DNA of 64,000 bases from G963665495 sp963677785 (lineage in GTDB: Bacteria > Desulfobacterota > Desulfovibrionia > Desulfovibrionales > Desulfovibrionaceae), in contig CAXXDH010000002.1 in the NCBI GenBank assembly GCA_963677785.2, positions 186,001 through 250,000 of the forward strand, read 5' to 3'. A model generated the notes under the pieces. That model was not told where the DNA came from. It did no database searches and saw only the letters and a program-made list of their open reading frames with translations. How positions within the stretch are numbered: the first letter of the stretch is position 1; every line of letters begins with the position of its first letter. This document shows positions 1-7,816 of the stretch, piece by piece. The translations under genes were made by a program, and so were the position numbers.

Positions 1-279
1 TATGCGGTCAAGGAGTCAGGCTCCATCACTATTTATACCTCAATTATCAAGGACATGGTTGTGCTCAAGGTCATCGATACGGGTCATGGCATTTGCAAAG
101 AGCACCTGGATAAACTTTTTGAGCCTTTTTTCACCACGAAACCGGCCGGGCAGGGCATCGGAGTAGGTCTGTCCACCTGTTACAACATCATTACCAAACA
201 TGGCGGATCGATCAGTGTGGAAAGCGAACCCATGCGAGGCGCCGCCTTTGAAATCATTATGCCATTATTTGCCGAATAG
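1..279 (+). CDS. Sensor histidine kinase, C-terminal end (partial)
   Basis: Open reading frame entering from the left edge and stopping at 277-279. The 92 visible residues are the C-terminal half of a HATPase_c domain: a DTGHGI motif (G1 box), a FEPFFTTK segment and a GVGLSTCYNIITKHGG segment (G2 box), as in NtrB-type kinases that bind ATP and phosphorylate a partner regulator. The H-box and any sensor region lie outside the window. It ends about ten bases before the sigma-54 regulator start, so the two probably form a two-component operon. Confidence 0.9.
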   Translation, partial: YAVKESGSITIYTSIIKDMVVLKVIDTGHGICKEHLDKLFEPFFTTKPAGQGIGVGLSTCYNIITKHGGSISVESEPMRGAAFEIIMPLFAE

Positions 280-289
280 GATGCAGAAT

Positions 290-1669
290 ATGTCGCTTGA
301 ACAACCGATACGCATTCTCGTAGTGGATGATGAGCCGTTCATTTGCCGGCTGGCTCAAAGGGAAATGGCACTTCCTGGCAGGGAAGTAACCACGGCCGCC
401 ACATCAGGGCAGGCCTTGAAATTTGTTTCGCAGCAGAGTTTCGACGTCATTGTCCTGGACGTCAGATTGCCTGACGGAAGCGGTCTGGAGTTGCTCGAGC
501 GCTTTCGCGAGTCTCTCCCGGATGTTGAAGTGATCATGATCACGGGCTATTCCGAAGTCCCAAGCGCTGTGAAGGCCATGAAAATGGGGGCGTATGATTA
601 TGTCACAAAACCCTTTTCCCTTGAAAAGATCAATTTTATCATAGGACAGGCATATCAGCGCAGCGTTTTGAAAAAAGAGCTCAGGGTGCTTCGCAAAACC
701 AAAGGGGAAGGAGGGTTCGAACAGATTATCGGCCAGTCCTCCGCCATGCGGCATATCGGGTTTTTAATCGACAAGGTGGCGCCCACGGATGCTCCCGTGC
801 TGATCACAGGAGAAAGCGGCGTGGGCAAAAATGTTGTGGCCAATGCGCTGCACCGCGGAAGCACGCGTGCTGATTATCCATTAATCGTTAAAAACTGCGG
901 AGCATTCAACAAGGACCTGTTGCGCAGCGAACTGTTCGGTTATCGAAAAGGGGCCTTTACCGGCGCCGTGGATTCCTATGAAGGGCTGCTGTCTCTCGCC
1001 AATAACGGTTCTTTGTTTTTCGATGAGGTCGGTGAACTTTCTCATGAATTGCAGTCCATGCTGTTGCGCGTCCTGGAATCCCAGAAGTATCGGCGGGTAG
1101 GGGAAAAAGAAGAGCGTACGGCCAATGTGCGTTTCTTTTTCGCCACCAACCGCGATTTGGCCCAGGAGGTGGAGGAAGGGCGTTTTCATGAAGCCCTGTA
1201 CCACCGGCTCAATGTTTTTTGCATAGATATCCCGCCACTGCGCGAACGCAAAGAGGATATACCGGCTTTGCTGGATTTTTTTCTGTCGCAGCTGTATCCG
1301 GATCGTTCGCCCTACAAACTTTCCCACGAGGCGCTGCAGTGTTTGATGAGCTACGAATGGCCTGGGAATGTCCGCGAATTGAAAAATGTCATCGAACGGG
1401 GAATTATTCTCACGGCCAATGATTTGATAACCATCAAATGCCTGCCTGGGGACATTACGAAATGTCTGGATCAGTCTGAAAACTGCAATCCTTTTCCCAC
1501 GCTGGAGCAGCAGGAAAAAAAATTCATCGTCCGCGTGCTCGAATACGTTGGAAATAACAGAACTCAGGCTGCAAAGATGCTTGGAATCGGAAGAAAAACA
1601 CTTTATCGTAAGTTAAAAGCCTTTGATTTGGAGAATTTTTATCCACAGGCGACCAAACACGATGACTAG
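290..1669 (+). CDS. Sigma-54-dependent response regulator (NtrC family)
   Basis: About 459 residues. An N-terminal receiver domain carries the acidic pair at 14-15, the probable phospho-acceptor Asp57 (VLDVRLPDG) and Lys near 107. A central AAA+ domain has Walker A GESGVGK (about 174-180) and the sigma-54-contacting GAFTGA loop (221-226). A C-terminal Fis-type helix-turn-helix (NRTQAAKMLGIGRKTLYRKL) follows. Phosphorylation by the kinase ending just upstream should trigger ATP-driven opening of sigma-54 promoters. The start at 290 is preferred because AGG lies 9 bases upstream; ATG 281 is the alternative. The target genes are unknown; the solute-binding protein gene downstream is one possibility. 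Confidence 0.93.
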   Translation: MSLEQPIRILVVDDEPFICRLAQREMALPGREVTTAATSGQALKFVSQQSFDVIVLDVRLPDGSGLELLERFRESLPDVEVIMITGYSEVPSAVKAMKMGAYDYVTKPFSLEKINFIIGQAYQRSVLKKELRVLRKTKGEGGFEQIIGQSSAMRHIGFLIDKVAPTDAPVLITGESGVGKNVVANALHRGSTRADYPLIVKNCGAFNKDLLRSELFGYRKGAFTGAVDSYEGLLSLANNGSLFFDEVGELSHELQSMLLRVLESQKYRRVGEKEERTANVRFFFATNRDLAQEVEEGRFHEALYHRLNVFCIDIPPLRERKEDIPALLDFFLSQLYPDRSPYKLSHEALQCLMSYEWPGNVRELKNVIERGIILTANDLITIKCLPGDITKCLDQSENCNPFPTLEQQEKKFIVRVLEYVGNNRTQAAKMLGIGRKTLYRKLKAFDLENFYPQATKHDD

Positions 1670-1691
1670 AGCCAGTATATTCGGCCCTGCA

Positions 1692-1713
1692 AGCTTTCGG
1701 AGAGCGGAAAGCT
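1692..1713. other. Small inverted repeat between regulator and solute-binding protein gene
   Basis: AGCTTTC and GAAAGCT form a perfect 7-bp inverted repeat around an 8-base loop. No T-run follows, so it is not a clear terminator; it could be an operator or a 3' processing hairpin. I saw nothing else recognisable in the 240-base gap 1670-1909, and no sigma-54 consensus. Confidence 0.3.
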
Positions 1714-1909
1714 CATATGACTAACTAGTTGACTTTGCGACGTTTTATAGATCATATCGGCATGTTTCTGTCACTTGTGGCGCGAACGGGAAATGAGTAC
1801 ATTCGGAGAGAGTCTTGAGAACGCGTTTTTTGCCTTTTTAGAATAATGACAATAAGTTGGACTGCAAATCAGAACGTATGATTTCTGATGCTGACACAAT
1901 GTGGTGCTT

Positions 1910-2992
1910 ATGCAAAAAAAATTCGTTTGTATACTTATGTTGCCTCTCATGCTTTTGGCTTGTCCTGTTTCTGGCTGGGCCATGACACATACGTACAAGG
2001 TCGGCTACATTGAAGGCGGGCCATTCTGGGCCTTCACGGATCTTGTTGATTCTATTACCGAACATATGAAGAAGGTTCCTGATTGGGATGACCGGATAGA
2101 GTTCCCTCCGGATGCCTATTTCAGTCCGGGCTGGGATGATGCCGGTCAGGCAAAACTTCCGAATATGGCCCAGGAACTCATGGCCCGCACAGATCTTGAT
2201 ATGATCGTTTGCGCAGGGAATGCCGCCACCAAAGCCGTTCTTGCCGCCAACAATTATTCCACTCCCGTTTTGGCCATAGGTCTTCCCGATCCGGTAAAAT
2301 CCGGTTTTATTCCAAGCTCGGAGGATTCCGGCATCAATAATTTCACCACACAGGTGGATCCGGACGGCGTCAAACGGATGCTGTTCATTTTTCATGACGT
2401 CATCAATTATTCCCGATTGGGATATATGTATTTCAACGATCAAAGCGAAAAGTGGCAGAAATTTTATCTGGAAGATGCGCAGGATGCGGCGAACGAGCGC
2501 GGCTTTGAGCTCGTTACCTACAACCTGGAAGGAACGGAGCCCCAACAGTGCCGCAAGGCCATTGAAGATCTGGCTGCCAAGGGGATAGATGCTTTTTTCA
2601 TTCCCGCCCACCCGTGTTTTGACTGGCAGCAGAATGATGTGCAGTCGTATTTGCAGTTTTTTATGGACAAGCGCATTCCGACGTTTTCTTCATTGGGCGA
2701 AAACGATGTCCAGGCCGGCGCGCTCATGGGCTTTGTCAACGCGGACCTGGAGCAGGTCGGGGCTTTTGTGGCCACCAAAGTGATCAGAATTCTTCATGGC
2801 CAGCAGCCCCGTTCTCTGCCCATGATGGATGACTCGAACCCGAAAATTTATTTGAATTTGTATGTGGCACGCCGCCTTGATTTCGTCCCCACCTTCAGCA
2901 TTCTGGCCGCCACGGATGCCATGTACGAAAAAATTTCGCTTCCCAAAGACCGGATGGTCGAGGGGGGCAATAAAGCAAAAACAGTGCAATAA
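1910..2992 (+). CDS. ABC transporter solute-binding protein (PF04392/DUF534-like), exported
   Basis: About 360 residues. The N-terminus is a signal peptide: MQKK followed by a hydrophobic stretch ending in LLAC, which fits a lipobox, although cleavage after SGWA is also possible. The rest resembles the ABC_sub_bind/TrpX-like periplasmic binding fold, with a repeated two-lobe pattern (DMIVCAGNAATKAVLAA; STPVLAIGLPDPV; IDAFFIPAHPC; IPTFSSLGENDV). The ATG at 1910 places the signal peptide correctly; GTG codons at 1901 and 1904 are in frame. No permease or ATPase is nearby, so it may act as a sensor partner of the upstream two-component system rather than in transport. The ligand is unknown. Confidence 0.75.
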   Translation: MQKKFVCILMLPLMLLACPVSGWAMTHTYKVGYIEGGPFWAFTDLVDSITEHMKKVPDWDDRIEFPPDAYFSPGWDDAGQAKLPNMAQELMARTDLDMIVCAGNAATKAVLAANNYSTPVLAIGLPDPVKSGFIPSSEDSGINNFTTQVDPDGVKRMLFIFHDVINYSRLGYMYFNDQSEKWQKFYLEDAQDAANERGFELVTYNLEGTEPQQCRKAIEDLAAKGIDAFFIPAHPCFDWQQNDVQSYLQFFMDKRIPTFSSLGENDVQAGALMGFVNADLEQVGAFVATKVIRILHGQQPRSLPMMDDSNPKIYLNLYVARRLDFVPTFSILAATDAMYEKISLPKDRMVEGGNKAKTVQ

Positions 2993-3007
2993 AGAGGAGG
3001 TAGCGCC

Positions 3008-3097
3008 ATGCGTGTCAGAACCAATCTCAAGGCCGGCCGGAGGAGACGCTGCGTTCGCAGCGGTGAAGAAATCATCCTTATGCAAGGGTATAAGTAG
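3008..3097 (+). CDS. Putative 29-residue peptide (R-T-N-L-K-A-G start)
   Basis: ATG at 3008 is preceded by AGGAGG at 2995-3000 with a 7-base spacer, one of the best ribosome-binding sites in the window. It starts 15 bases after the solute-binding protein stop and is followed about 50 bases later by a strong terminator, so it sits inside a transcribed operon. The peptide begins MRVRTNLKAG, then an RRRR basic patch with one Cys, and ends QGYK. The xTNxKAG-like start recalls short orphan peptides I have seen annotated as hypothetical or RiPP-precursor-like. No maturation enzyme is adjacent. Function unknown; its reality rests on the ribosome-binding site and the context. Confidence 0.45.
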   Translation: MRVRTNLKAGRRRRCVRSGEEIILMQGYK

Positions 3098-3150
3098 TGT
3101 CAGCTCAGGGAATGCGCTGAAGGTAATACTTCCAGTGAGTTACGAATTGG

Positions 3151-3189
3151 CTCCGACGTCAGTGTAACCGACGTCGGAGTTTTTTTTTT
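3151..3189 (+). terminator. Rho-independent terminator after the solute-binding protein operon
   Basis: A perfect 10-bp stem, CTCCGACGTC / GACGTCGGAG, encloses a 9-base loop and is followed by ten T residues. It separates the upstream operon from dsr transcription. Confidence 0.95.
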
Positions 3190-3291
3190 CACAAATTGCC
3201 GTGGTTATGGCCCTGAAAAACAAAGAAATAAAACCATTAAAATCTGTTATTTTAGCATGTTAAATATGATATGCGGCAGTACTGTTTTGTT

Positions 3292-3321
3292 TTGGACAAA
3301 TTGGGAAAAAATCATTATAGG
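3292..3321 (+). promoter_or_regulatory. Candidate sigma-70 promoter for the RsbRD-dsr operon
   Basis: TTGGAC (3292-3297) and TATAGG (3316-3321) are separated by 18 bases, about 70 bases before the 3392 start and downstream of the strong terminator. The gap 3190-3391 is AT-rich and holds nothing else I recognise. The match is moderate. Confidence 0.35.
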
Positions 3322-3391
3322 GGGTTTCTGCAACCAATCGAAAGCGTAAATTTTTTTTGGGCATTTAGCTGAAACAGCAATAAAGGACCCT

Positions 3392-3931
3392 ATGCATTTT
3401 TACGAGCTATTAAAAGAAAAAAAGCAAGAAATAACTGACAGTTGGATTGAGTCTGTCTTTAAAACCTACCCTCTTGACACGGTCGGGTTTATGCGGACTC
3501 AGAAGGATCAATTCACAAATCCCGTCGGCCACCGGACCACCGAAGCGTTGCGTATTATTGTGGAGGCGCTTTTTGAAGATGGACTGGAATCCGAAACCGT
3601 TCTCGGACCATTGGACGACATCATCAGAATCCGTTCCGTACAGGAGTTCACACCGGCCAAGGCCGTGGGCTTCATTTACCTGCTCAAAGGGCTTATTCGC
3701 AAACTGGTGGAGAAGGAAGTGCAGGACAATGCGTTCGCATTGGAACTGTTGCAATTCGAATCGAAACTGGATAGTTTGGCTCTGATTTCATTCGATATTT
3801 ATGTGAAATGTCGCGAACAGATTTTTAAAATGCGTGTGGATGAGGTGAAGCACGGCCAGGCAAACTTGTTGCGTCGTGCGAAACTGATATGCGAGTCTCC
3901 GGCAGAGGAAAATGAATCAAATAACCAATGA
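3392..3931 (+). CDS. RsbRD N-terminal-like sensor domain protein, first gene of the dsr operon
   Basis: 179 residues, mostly alpha-helical. The N-terminus (YELLKEKKQEITDSWIESVFKTYP, split here as a long helix) resembles the RsbRD_N family, a globin-like sensor helix bundle related to stressosome RsbR proteins. There is no STAS or kinase domain, so this is a stand-alone sensor or scaffold. It lies 28 bases upstream of dsrM on the same strand, and a similar gene precedes dsrMKJOP in other Desulfovibrio genomes (from memory). A role sensing redox or stress for the Dsr complex is inference only. The family assignment rests on sequence feel, not on a profile search. Confidence 0.6.
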   Translation: MHFYELLKEKKQEITDSWIESVFKTYPLDTVGFMRTQKDQFTNPVGHRTTEALRIIVEALFEDGLESETVLGPLDDIIRIRSVQEFTPAKAVGFIYLLKGLIRKLVEKEVQDNAFALELLQFESKLDSLALISFDIYVKCREQIFKMRVDEVKHGQANLLRRAKLICESPAEENESNNQ

Positions 3932-3959
3932 TACGTCCAAGCAAGCGAGGTAAGGGCAC

Positions 3960-4997
3960 ATGGCAGTATTTTTATCACTATTGGCCGTCTTGGTGCTTGG
4001 GATTGGCGCGTACTGGGGGGCTGCGTCCGGAATGCAGAATGTATTCGGCGTATATATCCCTTACGTTGCCGCTGCTGTTTTTATCTGCGGATTCATCTGG
4101 CGAATCGTAGATTGGGCACGTACTCCCGTGCCGTTCAGCATCCCAACCACAGGTGCACAAGAGAAAAGTCTGGATTGGATTAAATATAATCCCATCGACA
4201 ATCCTCACAACAAAGGCTGGACTGTAGTCCGGATGATTACGGAAGTATTCTTTTTTCGTAGCCTGTTCCGGAACGTCTCCGTTTCAATTCATCAAACTTC
4301 CAACGGACCAAGAGTAGCCTACAGTTCGGCCAAGTGGCTCTGGCTCTTCGCATTGCTTTTCCATTATGCGTTCCTGGTCATTTTTATCCGGCATTTCCGC
4401 TTTTTCGTCGAACCTGTACCGGTGCTGATCTACATCACTGAATTTTTCGACGGCATCATGCAGGTTGGCGTACCGCGGCTCTACCAGAGTGATCTTATCA
4501 TCCTTGCCGCTCTCAGCTTTCTGCTGCTGCGGCGGTTCTTTGACTGCAAAGTGCGTTACATTTCCCTGGCTCAGGATTACTTTCCGCTGTTCCTGATTCT
4601 GGGTATCGTGTGCACGGGCATCTGGATGCGGTATTTCGGTAAAACCGACATCGATTCCGTCAAGGTCATGACCATGGGTCTTATCGGCCTGAGCCCCAAC
4701 ATTCAGCCGGATGTGGCTCCTATCTTCTATACGCATCTGTTCCTGGTCAGCGCCCTGCTGATCTACTTCCCGTTCAGCAAACTGATGCATATGGGCGGCA
4801 TTTTCATGAGTCCGACCAGAAATCTGCCAAACGACAGCCGCGAAAAGCATTACAACAACCCCTGGAATCCGCCCAAGGTTTACCACACCTACGAGGCCTA
4901 CGAAGATGATTTCAGAGAGCACATGATCGAGGTTGGTCTTCCTGTTGATAAAATGCCCGACGGTTCGCAGTCCTCTTCGGACTCGGCGGCTGAATAA
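3960..4997 (+). CDS. dsrM: DsrM, heme b membrane subunit of the DsrMKJOP complex
   Basis: 345 residues with about five or six membrane segments (near 1-20, 30-50, 120-140, 170-190, 205-225 and 260-280) and a soluble C-terminal tail rich in acidic residues. This is the NarI-like cytochrome b family subunit, which exchanges electrons with menaquinone and passes them to DsrK. Conserved membrane His residues (for example LLFHYAF and FIRHFRF) are candidate heme ligands. A GAGGTAAG ribosome-binding site precedes ATG 3960. It ends 9 bases before dsrK. The whole five-gene order confirms the identity. Confidence 0.96.
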   Translation: MAVFLSLLAVLVLGIGAYWGAASGMQNVFGVYIPYVAAAVFICGFIWRIVDWARTPVPFSIPTTGAQEKSLDWIKYNPIDNPHNKGWTVVRMITEVFFFRSLFRNVSVSIHQTSNGPRVAYSSAKWLWLFALLFHYAFLVIFIRHFRFFVEPVPVLIYITEFFDGIMQVGVPRLYQSDLIILAALSFLLLRRFFDCKVRYISLAQDYFPLFLILGIVCTGIWMRYFGKTDIDSVKVMTMGLIGLSPNIQPDVAPIFYTHLFLVSALLIYFPFSKLMHMGGIFMSPTRNLPNDSREKHYNNPWNPPKVYHTYEAYEDDFREHMIEVGLPVDKMPDGSQSSSDSAAE

Positions 4998-5006
4998 GGA
5001 GTGGTT

Positions 5007-6617
5007 ATGGCAAACGTTCCTACCCCTGAAGAACTTTTAAAGTTCAATTACGGAATGCCTCAGGAAAGCTGGCTGGATACCAAGCCGGAATTTCGTGACG
5101 GTTCTTTCTGCTACCCGGCCAAGCCGGAAGTTATCGAACAGATTGGTTTCCCCAATCCCCGTGAGTGGAGCCCCGCGGACGAGGACTGGAAACTGCCTGA
5201 AAATTGGTTTGAAATAATCCACAAAGCCTTCAAGGCGCGCTTGAAAAAGTACCGCTCCTTCAAAGTCTTCATGGACATCTGCGTACGCTGCGGCGCATGC
5301 GCCGACAAATGCCACTTTTTCATCGGCGGCGGCGGCCCGAAAAACATGCCCGTGCTGCGCGCCGAACTGCTGCGTTCGGTATACCGCAACGATTTTACCG
5401 CGTTCGGCAAAATCATGGGCAGACTCGGCGGTTCGCGCAAGCTGACCATTGATGTCATTAAAGAGTGGTTCTACTACTTCTACCAGTGTACTGAGTGCCG
5501 CCGGTGTTCGTTGTTCTGCCCGTACGGAATTGACACCGCGGAAATCACCATGATGGCCCGCGAACTCCTGCACGAGCTGGGCATCAACATCAACTGGATC
5601 ATGGAGCCCGTACGCAACTGTAATCGTACGGGTAACCACCTGGGCATCCAGCCGCACGCTTTCAAGGATATCGTTGATTTCATGGTCGACGACATTGAGG
5701 AAGTGACCGGCATCCATCTGAATGTCCCGATGAATGAAAAGGGACACGAAGTCATCTTCATTACGCCTTCCGGCGATGTGTTCGCTGATCCCGGCATCTA
5801 TACCTTCATGGGGTACCTGATGCTCTTTCACGAGATCGGACTGGACTACACGCTTTCCACCTACGCGTCCGAGGGCGGTAACTTCGGCCTCTTCACCTCT
5901 CACGAGATGATGAAGAAACTGAATGCCAAGATGTACGCGGAGTGCGAGCGTCTGGGATCCAAATGGATTCTGGGCGGCGAGTGCGGCCATATGTGGCGCG
6001 TCGTCAACCAGTACATGGAGACCCACAACGGACCGACGCCTCCGAAGATGGAAACGCCGGTCAACCCGCTCACCGGTACGGTCTTCGAGCGGGCTGCCGC
6101 AACCAAAATGGTGCATATCACCGAGTTCACGGCCGATCTGATCAAGCACGACAAGCTTCGCCTTGATCCCAGCCGTAACGATCACTTCCGGGTGACGTTC
6201 CATGATTCCTGCAATCCGGCACGCGGCATGGGTCTGCTTGAAGAACCGCGCTACGTACTTAAAAACGTATGCAACAACTTCTTCGAAATGCCCGAAAAGA
6301 CCATTCGCGAGCAGACCTTCTGCTGCGCTGGCGGCGCTGGTCTGAACACGGATGAAATCATGGAAATCCGCATGCGCGGCGGCCTGCCCAGAGGAAACGC
6401 CCTGAAATATGTTCAGGACAAGCACGAGGTCAACCGGATGGCCTGCATTTGCGCCATCGACCGTGCTACGCTGATTCCTTTGGCCGACTACTGGGCTCCG
6501 GGAGTGGATATTTCCGGAGTGCATGAGCTTGTAGCCAATGCCCTGGTCATGAAGGGTGAAAAGAAGCGCACTATGGACCTGAGGCAAGAGCCCCTGCCCG
6601 GGATGGAGGATGAATAA
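5007..6617 (+). CDS. dsrK: DsrK, HdrD-like iron-sulfur catalytic subunit
   Basis: 536 residues. Two ferredoxin-type [4Fe-4S] motifs lie at Cys92/95/98/102 (CVRCGACADKC) and Cys161/164/167/171 (CTECRRCSLFC). CCG-domain cysteines include Cys402 (HDSCNPARG), Cys439-440 (FCCAGGAG) and Cys480/482, the family site of a special [4Fe-4S] cluster related to heterodisulfide reductase. The protein is cytoplasmic, attached to DsrM, and is thought to act on the DsrC persulfide/trisulfide. An AAGGA site 6 bases upstream supports ATG 5007 over GTG 5001. The stop overlaps the dsrJ start by one base (TAATG), implying translational coupling. Confidence 0.97.
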   Translation: MANVPTPEELLKFNYGMPQESWLDTKPEFRDGSFCYPAKPEVIEQIGFPNPREWSPADEDWKLPENWFEIIHKAFKARLKKYRSFKVFMDICVRCGACADKCHFFIGGGGPKNMPVLRAELLRSVYRNDFTAFGKIMGRLGGSRKLTIDVIKEWFYYFYQCTECRRCSLFCPYGIDTAEITMMARELLHELGININWIMEPVRNCNRTGNHLGIQPHAFKDIVDFMVDDIEEVTGIHLNVPMNEKGHEVIFITPSGDVFADPGIYTFMGYLMLFHEIGLDYTLSTYASEGGNFGLFTSHEMMKKLNAKMYAECERLGSKWILGGECGHMWRVVNQYMETHNGPTPPKMETPVNPLTGTVFERAAATKMVHITEFTADLIKHDKLRLDPSRNDHFRVTFHDSCNPARGMGLLEEPRYVLKNVCNNFFEMPEKTIREQTFCCAGGAGLNTDEIMEIRMRGGLPRGNALKYVQDKHEVNRMACICAIDRATLIPLADYWAPGVDISGVHELVANALVMKGEKKRTMDLRQEPLPGMEDE

Positions 6618-7003
6618 TGTATAACGCGAAGTACATCATTCCTGGACTCGTTGTCTTTTTCGTGCTTTTCTCCTCCCCTTTCTGGGCCAATAAGGTCTTT
6701 GGGGACGGCGGCTACAAACAGCCCGAACTGGCTCTGCCCAAGGGAGAAAAGGAGTGCATCGAAAATACGGATCTGATGCGCGCCGAGCACATGCAGATAC
6801 TCGACACGTGGCGTGACATGGCCATTCGTCATGGCGACCGCGTCTACGTGGCGACCAATGGTAAAAAATATGTCATCAGCCTGCAGAACACCTGCATGAA
6901 ATGTCACTCCAATAAGAAGGAATTCTGTGACAAATGTCACGATGCCAACAGTGTTGAGCCCTATTGTTGGAGCTGCCACCTCGAGCCAAGGGGGAATAAC
7001 TAA
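6617..7003 (+). CDS. dsrJ: DsrJ, triheme cytochrome c subunit
   Basis: 128 residues. The hydrophobic N-terminus (about 7-24) is an uncleaved membrane anchor or signal facing the periplasm. Three heme c motifs follow: CMKCH 93-97, CDKCH 104-108 and CWSCH 117-121. Cys47 and the His59-Met60 pair are candidates for the unusual distal ligands described for this family (His/Cys and His/Met coordination). It relays electrons between the periplasmic side and the membrane subunits. Both ends overlap neighbours by one base (TAATG junctions with dsrK and dsrO). Confidence 0.96.
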   Translation: MYNAKYIIPGLVVFFVLFSSPFWANKVFGDGGYKQPELALPKGEKECIENTDLMRAEHMQILDTWRDMAIRHGDRVYVATNGKKYVISLQNTCMKCHSNKKEFCDKCHDANSVEPYCWSCHLEPRGNN

Positions 7004-7806
7004 TGAAGAGCAGCAGAAGAAAGTTCCTCAAGATTGCCGGCTTGTCCGCTTTCAGCTTGGGCGTCAAACCGGTCATCGATGTGGTAACGAATTCGGACCC
7101 CGAGGCTTTGGCCCAGAACTTGCCCGAATACCAGCATACCCCCGAGCAGCTCAAGGCCAAGCACTGGGGTATGGTAATCGATACGCGCAAGTTCGAATCT
7201 CCTGAGCAGTACGAAAAAATCATTGAAGCCTGCCATACGTTCCACAACGTGCCCAAGATGCCCGGCAACCAGAACATCAAATGGCTCTGGACCGCGGATT
7301 TTGAACAGGCTTTTACCGACAAGCACAGCCATTTTCCGGCTGAAGCCGTGGAAGAGCGCGAATACCTGCTGCTGTGCAACCACTGCGAACATCCTCCATG
7401 CGTCCGCGCCTGCCCGACAAAGGCCACGTTCAAGCGCGAGAGCGACGGTATCGTTATCATGGACATGCACCGCTGCATCGGCTGCCGTTTCTGCATGGCC
7501 GCCTGTCCGTTCGGTGCGCGTAGTTTCAACTTCAAGGATCCTCGTCCTTTCATTGAAAACGAGAATCCCGAATACCCCACGCGGATGCGCGGTGTTGTGG
7601 AAAAGTGCAACTTCTGCGCCGAGCGTCTGGCCAAAGGACAGAATCCGGCTTGTGTAGACGCAGCCGCTGAATTTGCCGACGGTGCGATTCTTTTCGGCGA
7701 CCTGGCCGATCCCGACTCCAATGTCAGGCAGGCCCTGAGCGAAAATTTCGCTATCCGTCGTAAAACTACGTTGGGAACGCAGCCCAGCGTCTACTACATA
7801 ATTTAA
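7003..7806 (+). CDS. dsrO: DsrO, periplasmic ferredoxin-type subunit with Tat signal
   Basis: 267 residues. The twin-arginine signal is SRRKFLK at 4-10 followed by a hydrophobic stretch, so the folded iron-sulfur protein is exported. Cysteine clusters lie at 125/128/133/137, 158/161/164/168 and 202/205/217; the last motif shows only three obvious Cys before diverging (ACVDAAAEF), so one cluster may use a distant or different ligand. It is the DmsB/HybA-type electron-transfer partner of DsrP and DsrJ. It overlaps dsrJ by one base and ends 10 bases before dsrP. Confidence 0.95.
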   Translation: MKSSRRKFLKIAGLSAFSLGVKPVIDVVTNSDPEALAQNLPEYQHTPEQLKAKHWGMVIDTRKFESPEQYEKIIEACHTFHNVPKMPGNQNIKWLWTADFEQAFTDKHSHFPAEAVEEREYLLLCNHCEHPPCVRACPTKATFKRESDGIVIMDMHRCIGCRFCMAACPFGARSFNFKDPRPFIENENPEYPTRMRGVVEKCNFCAERLAKGQNPACVDAAAEFADGAILFGDLADPDSNVRQALSENFAIRRKTTLGTQPSVYYII

Positions 7807-7816
7807 GGGGTCAGCC

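Noticed and set aside
1690..1910. Sigma-54 promoter for the solute-binding protein gene next to the NtrC-type regulator
   Set aside because: I looked for TGGC-N8-TTGC and found only GTGGCGC without the -12 TTGC element; not supported.
1838..2611. A 257-codon reverse open frame opposite the solute-binding protein
   Set aside because: The forward frame has a signal peptide and binding-protein pattern; the reverse frame has neither.
5037..6587. A 516-codon reverse open frame opposite dsrK
   Set aside because: It is the antisense shadow of dsrK, which carries all expected Cys motifs. The protein reads as low-complexity His/Ala/Val without domain features.
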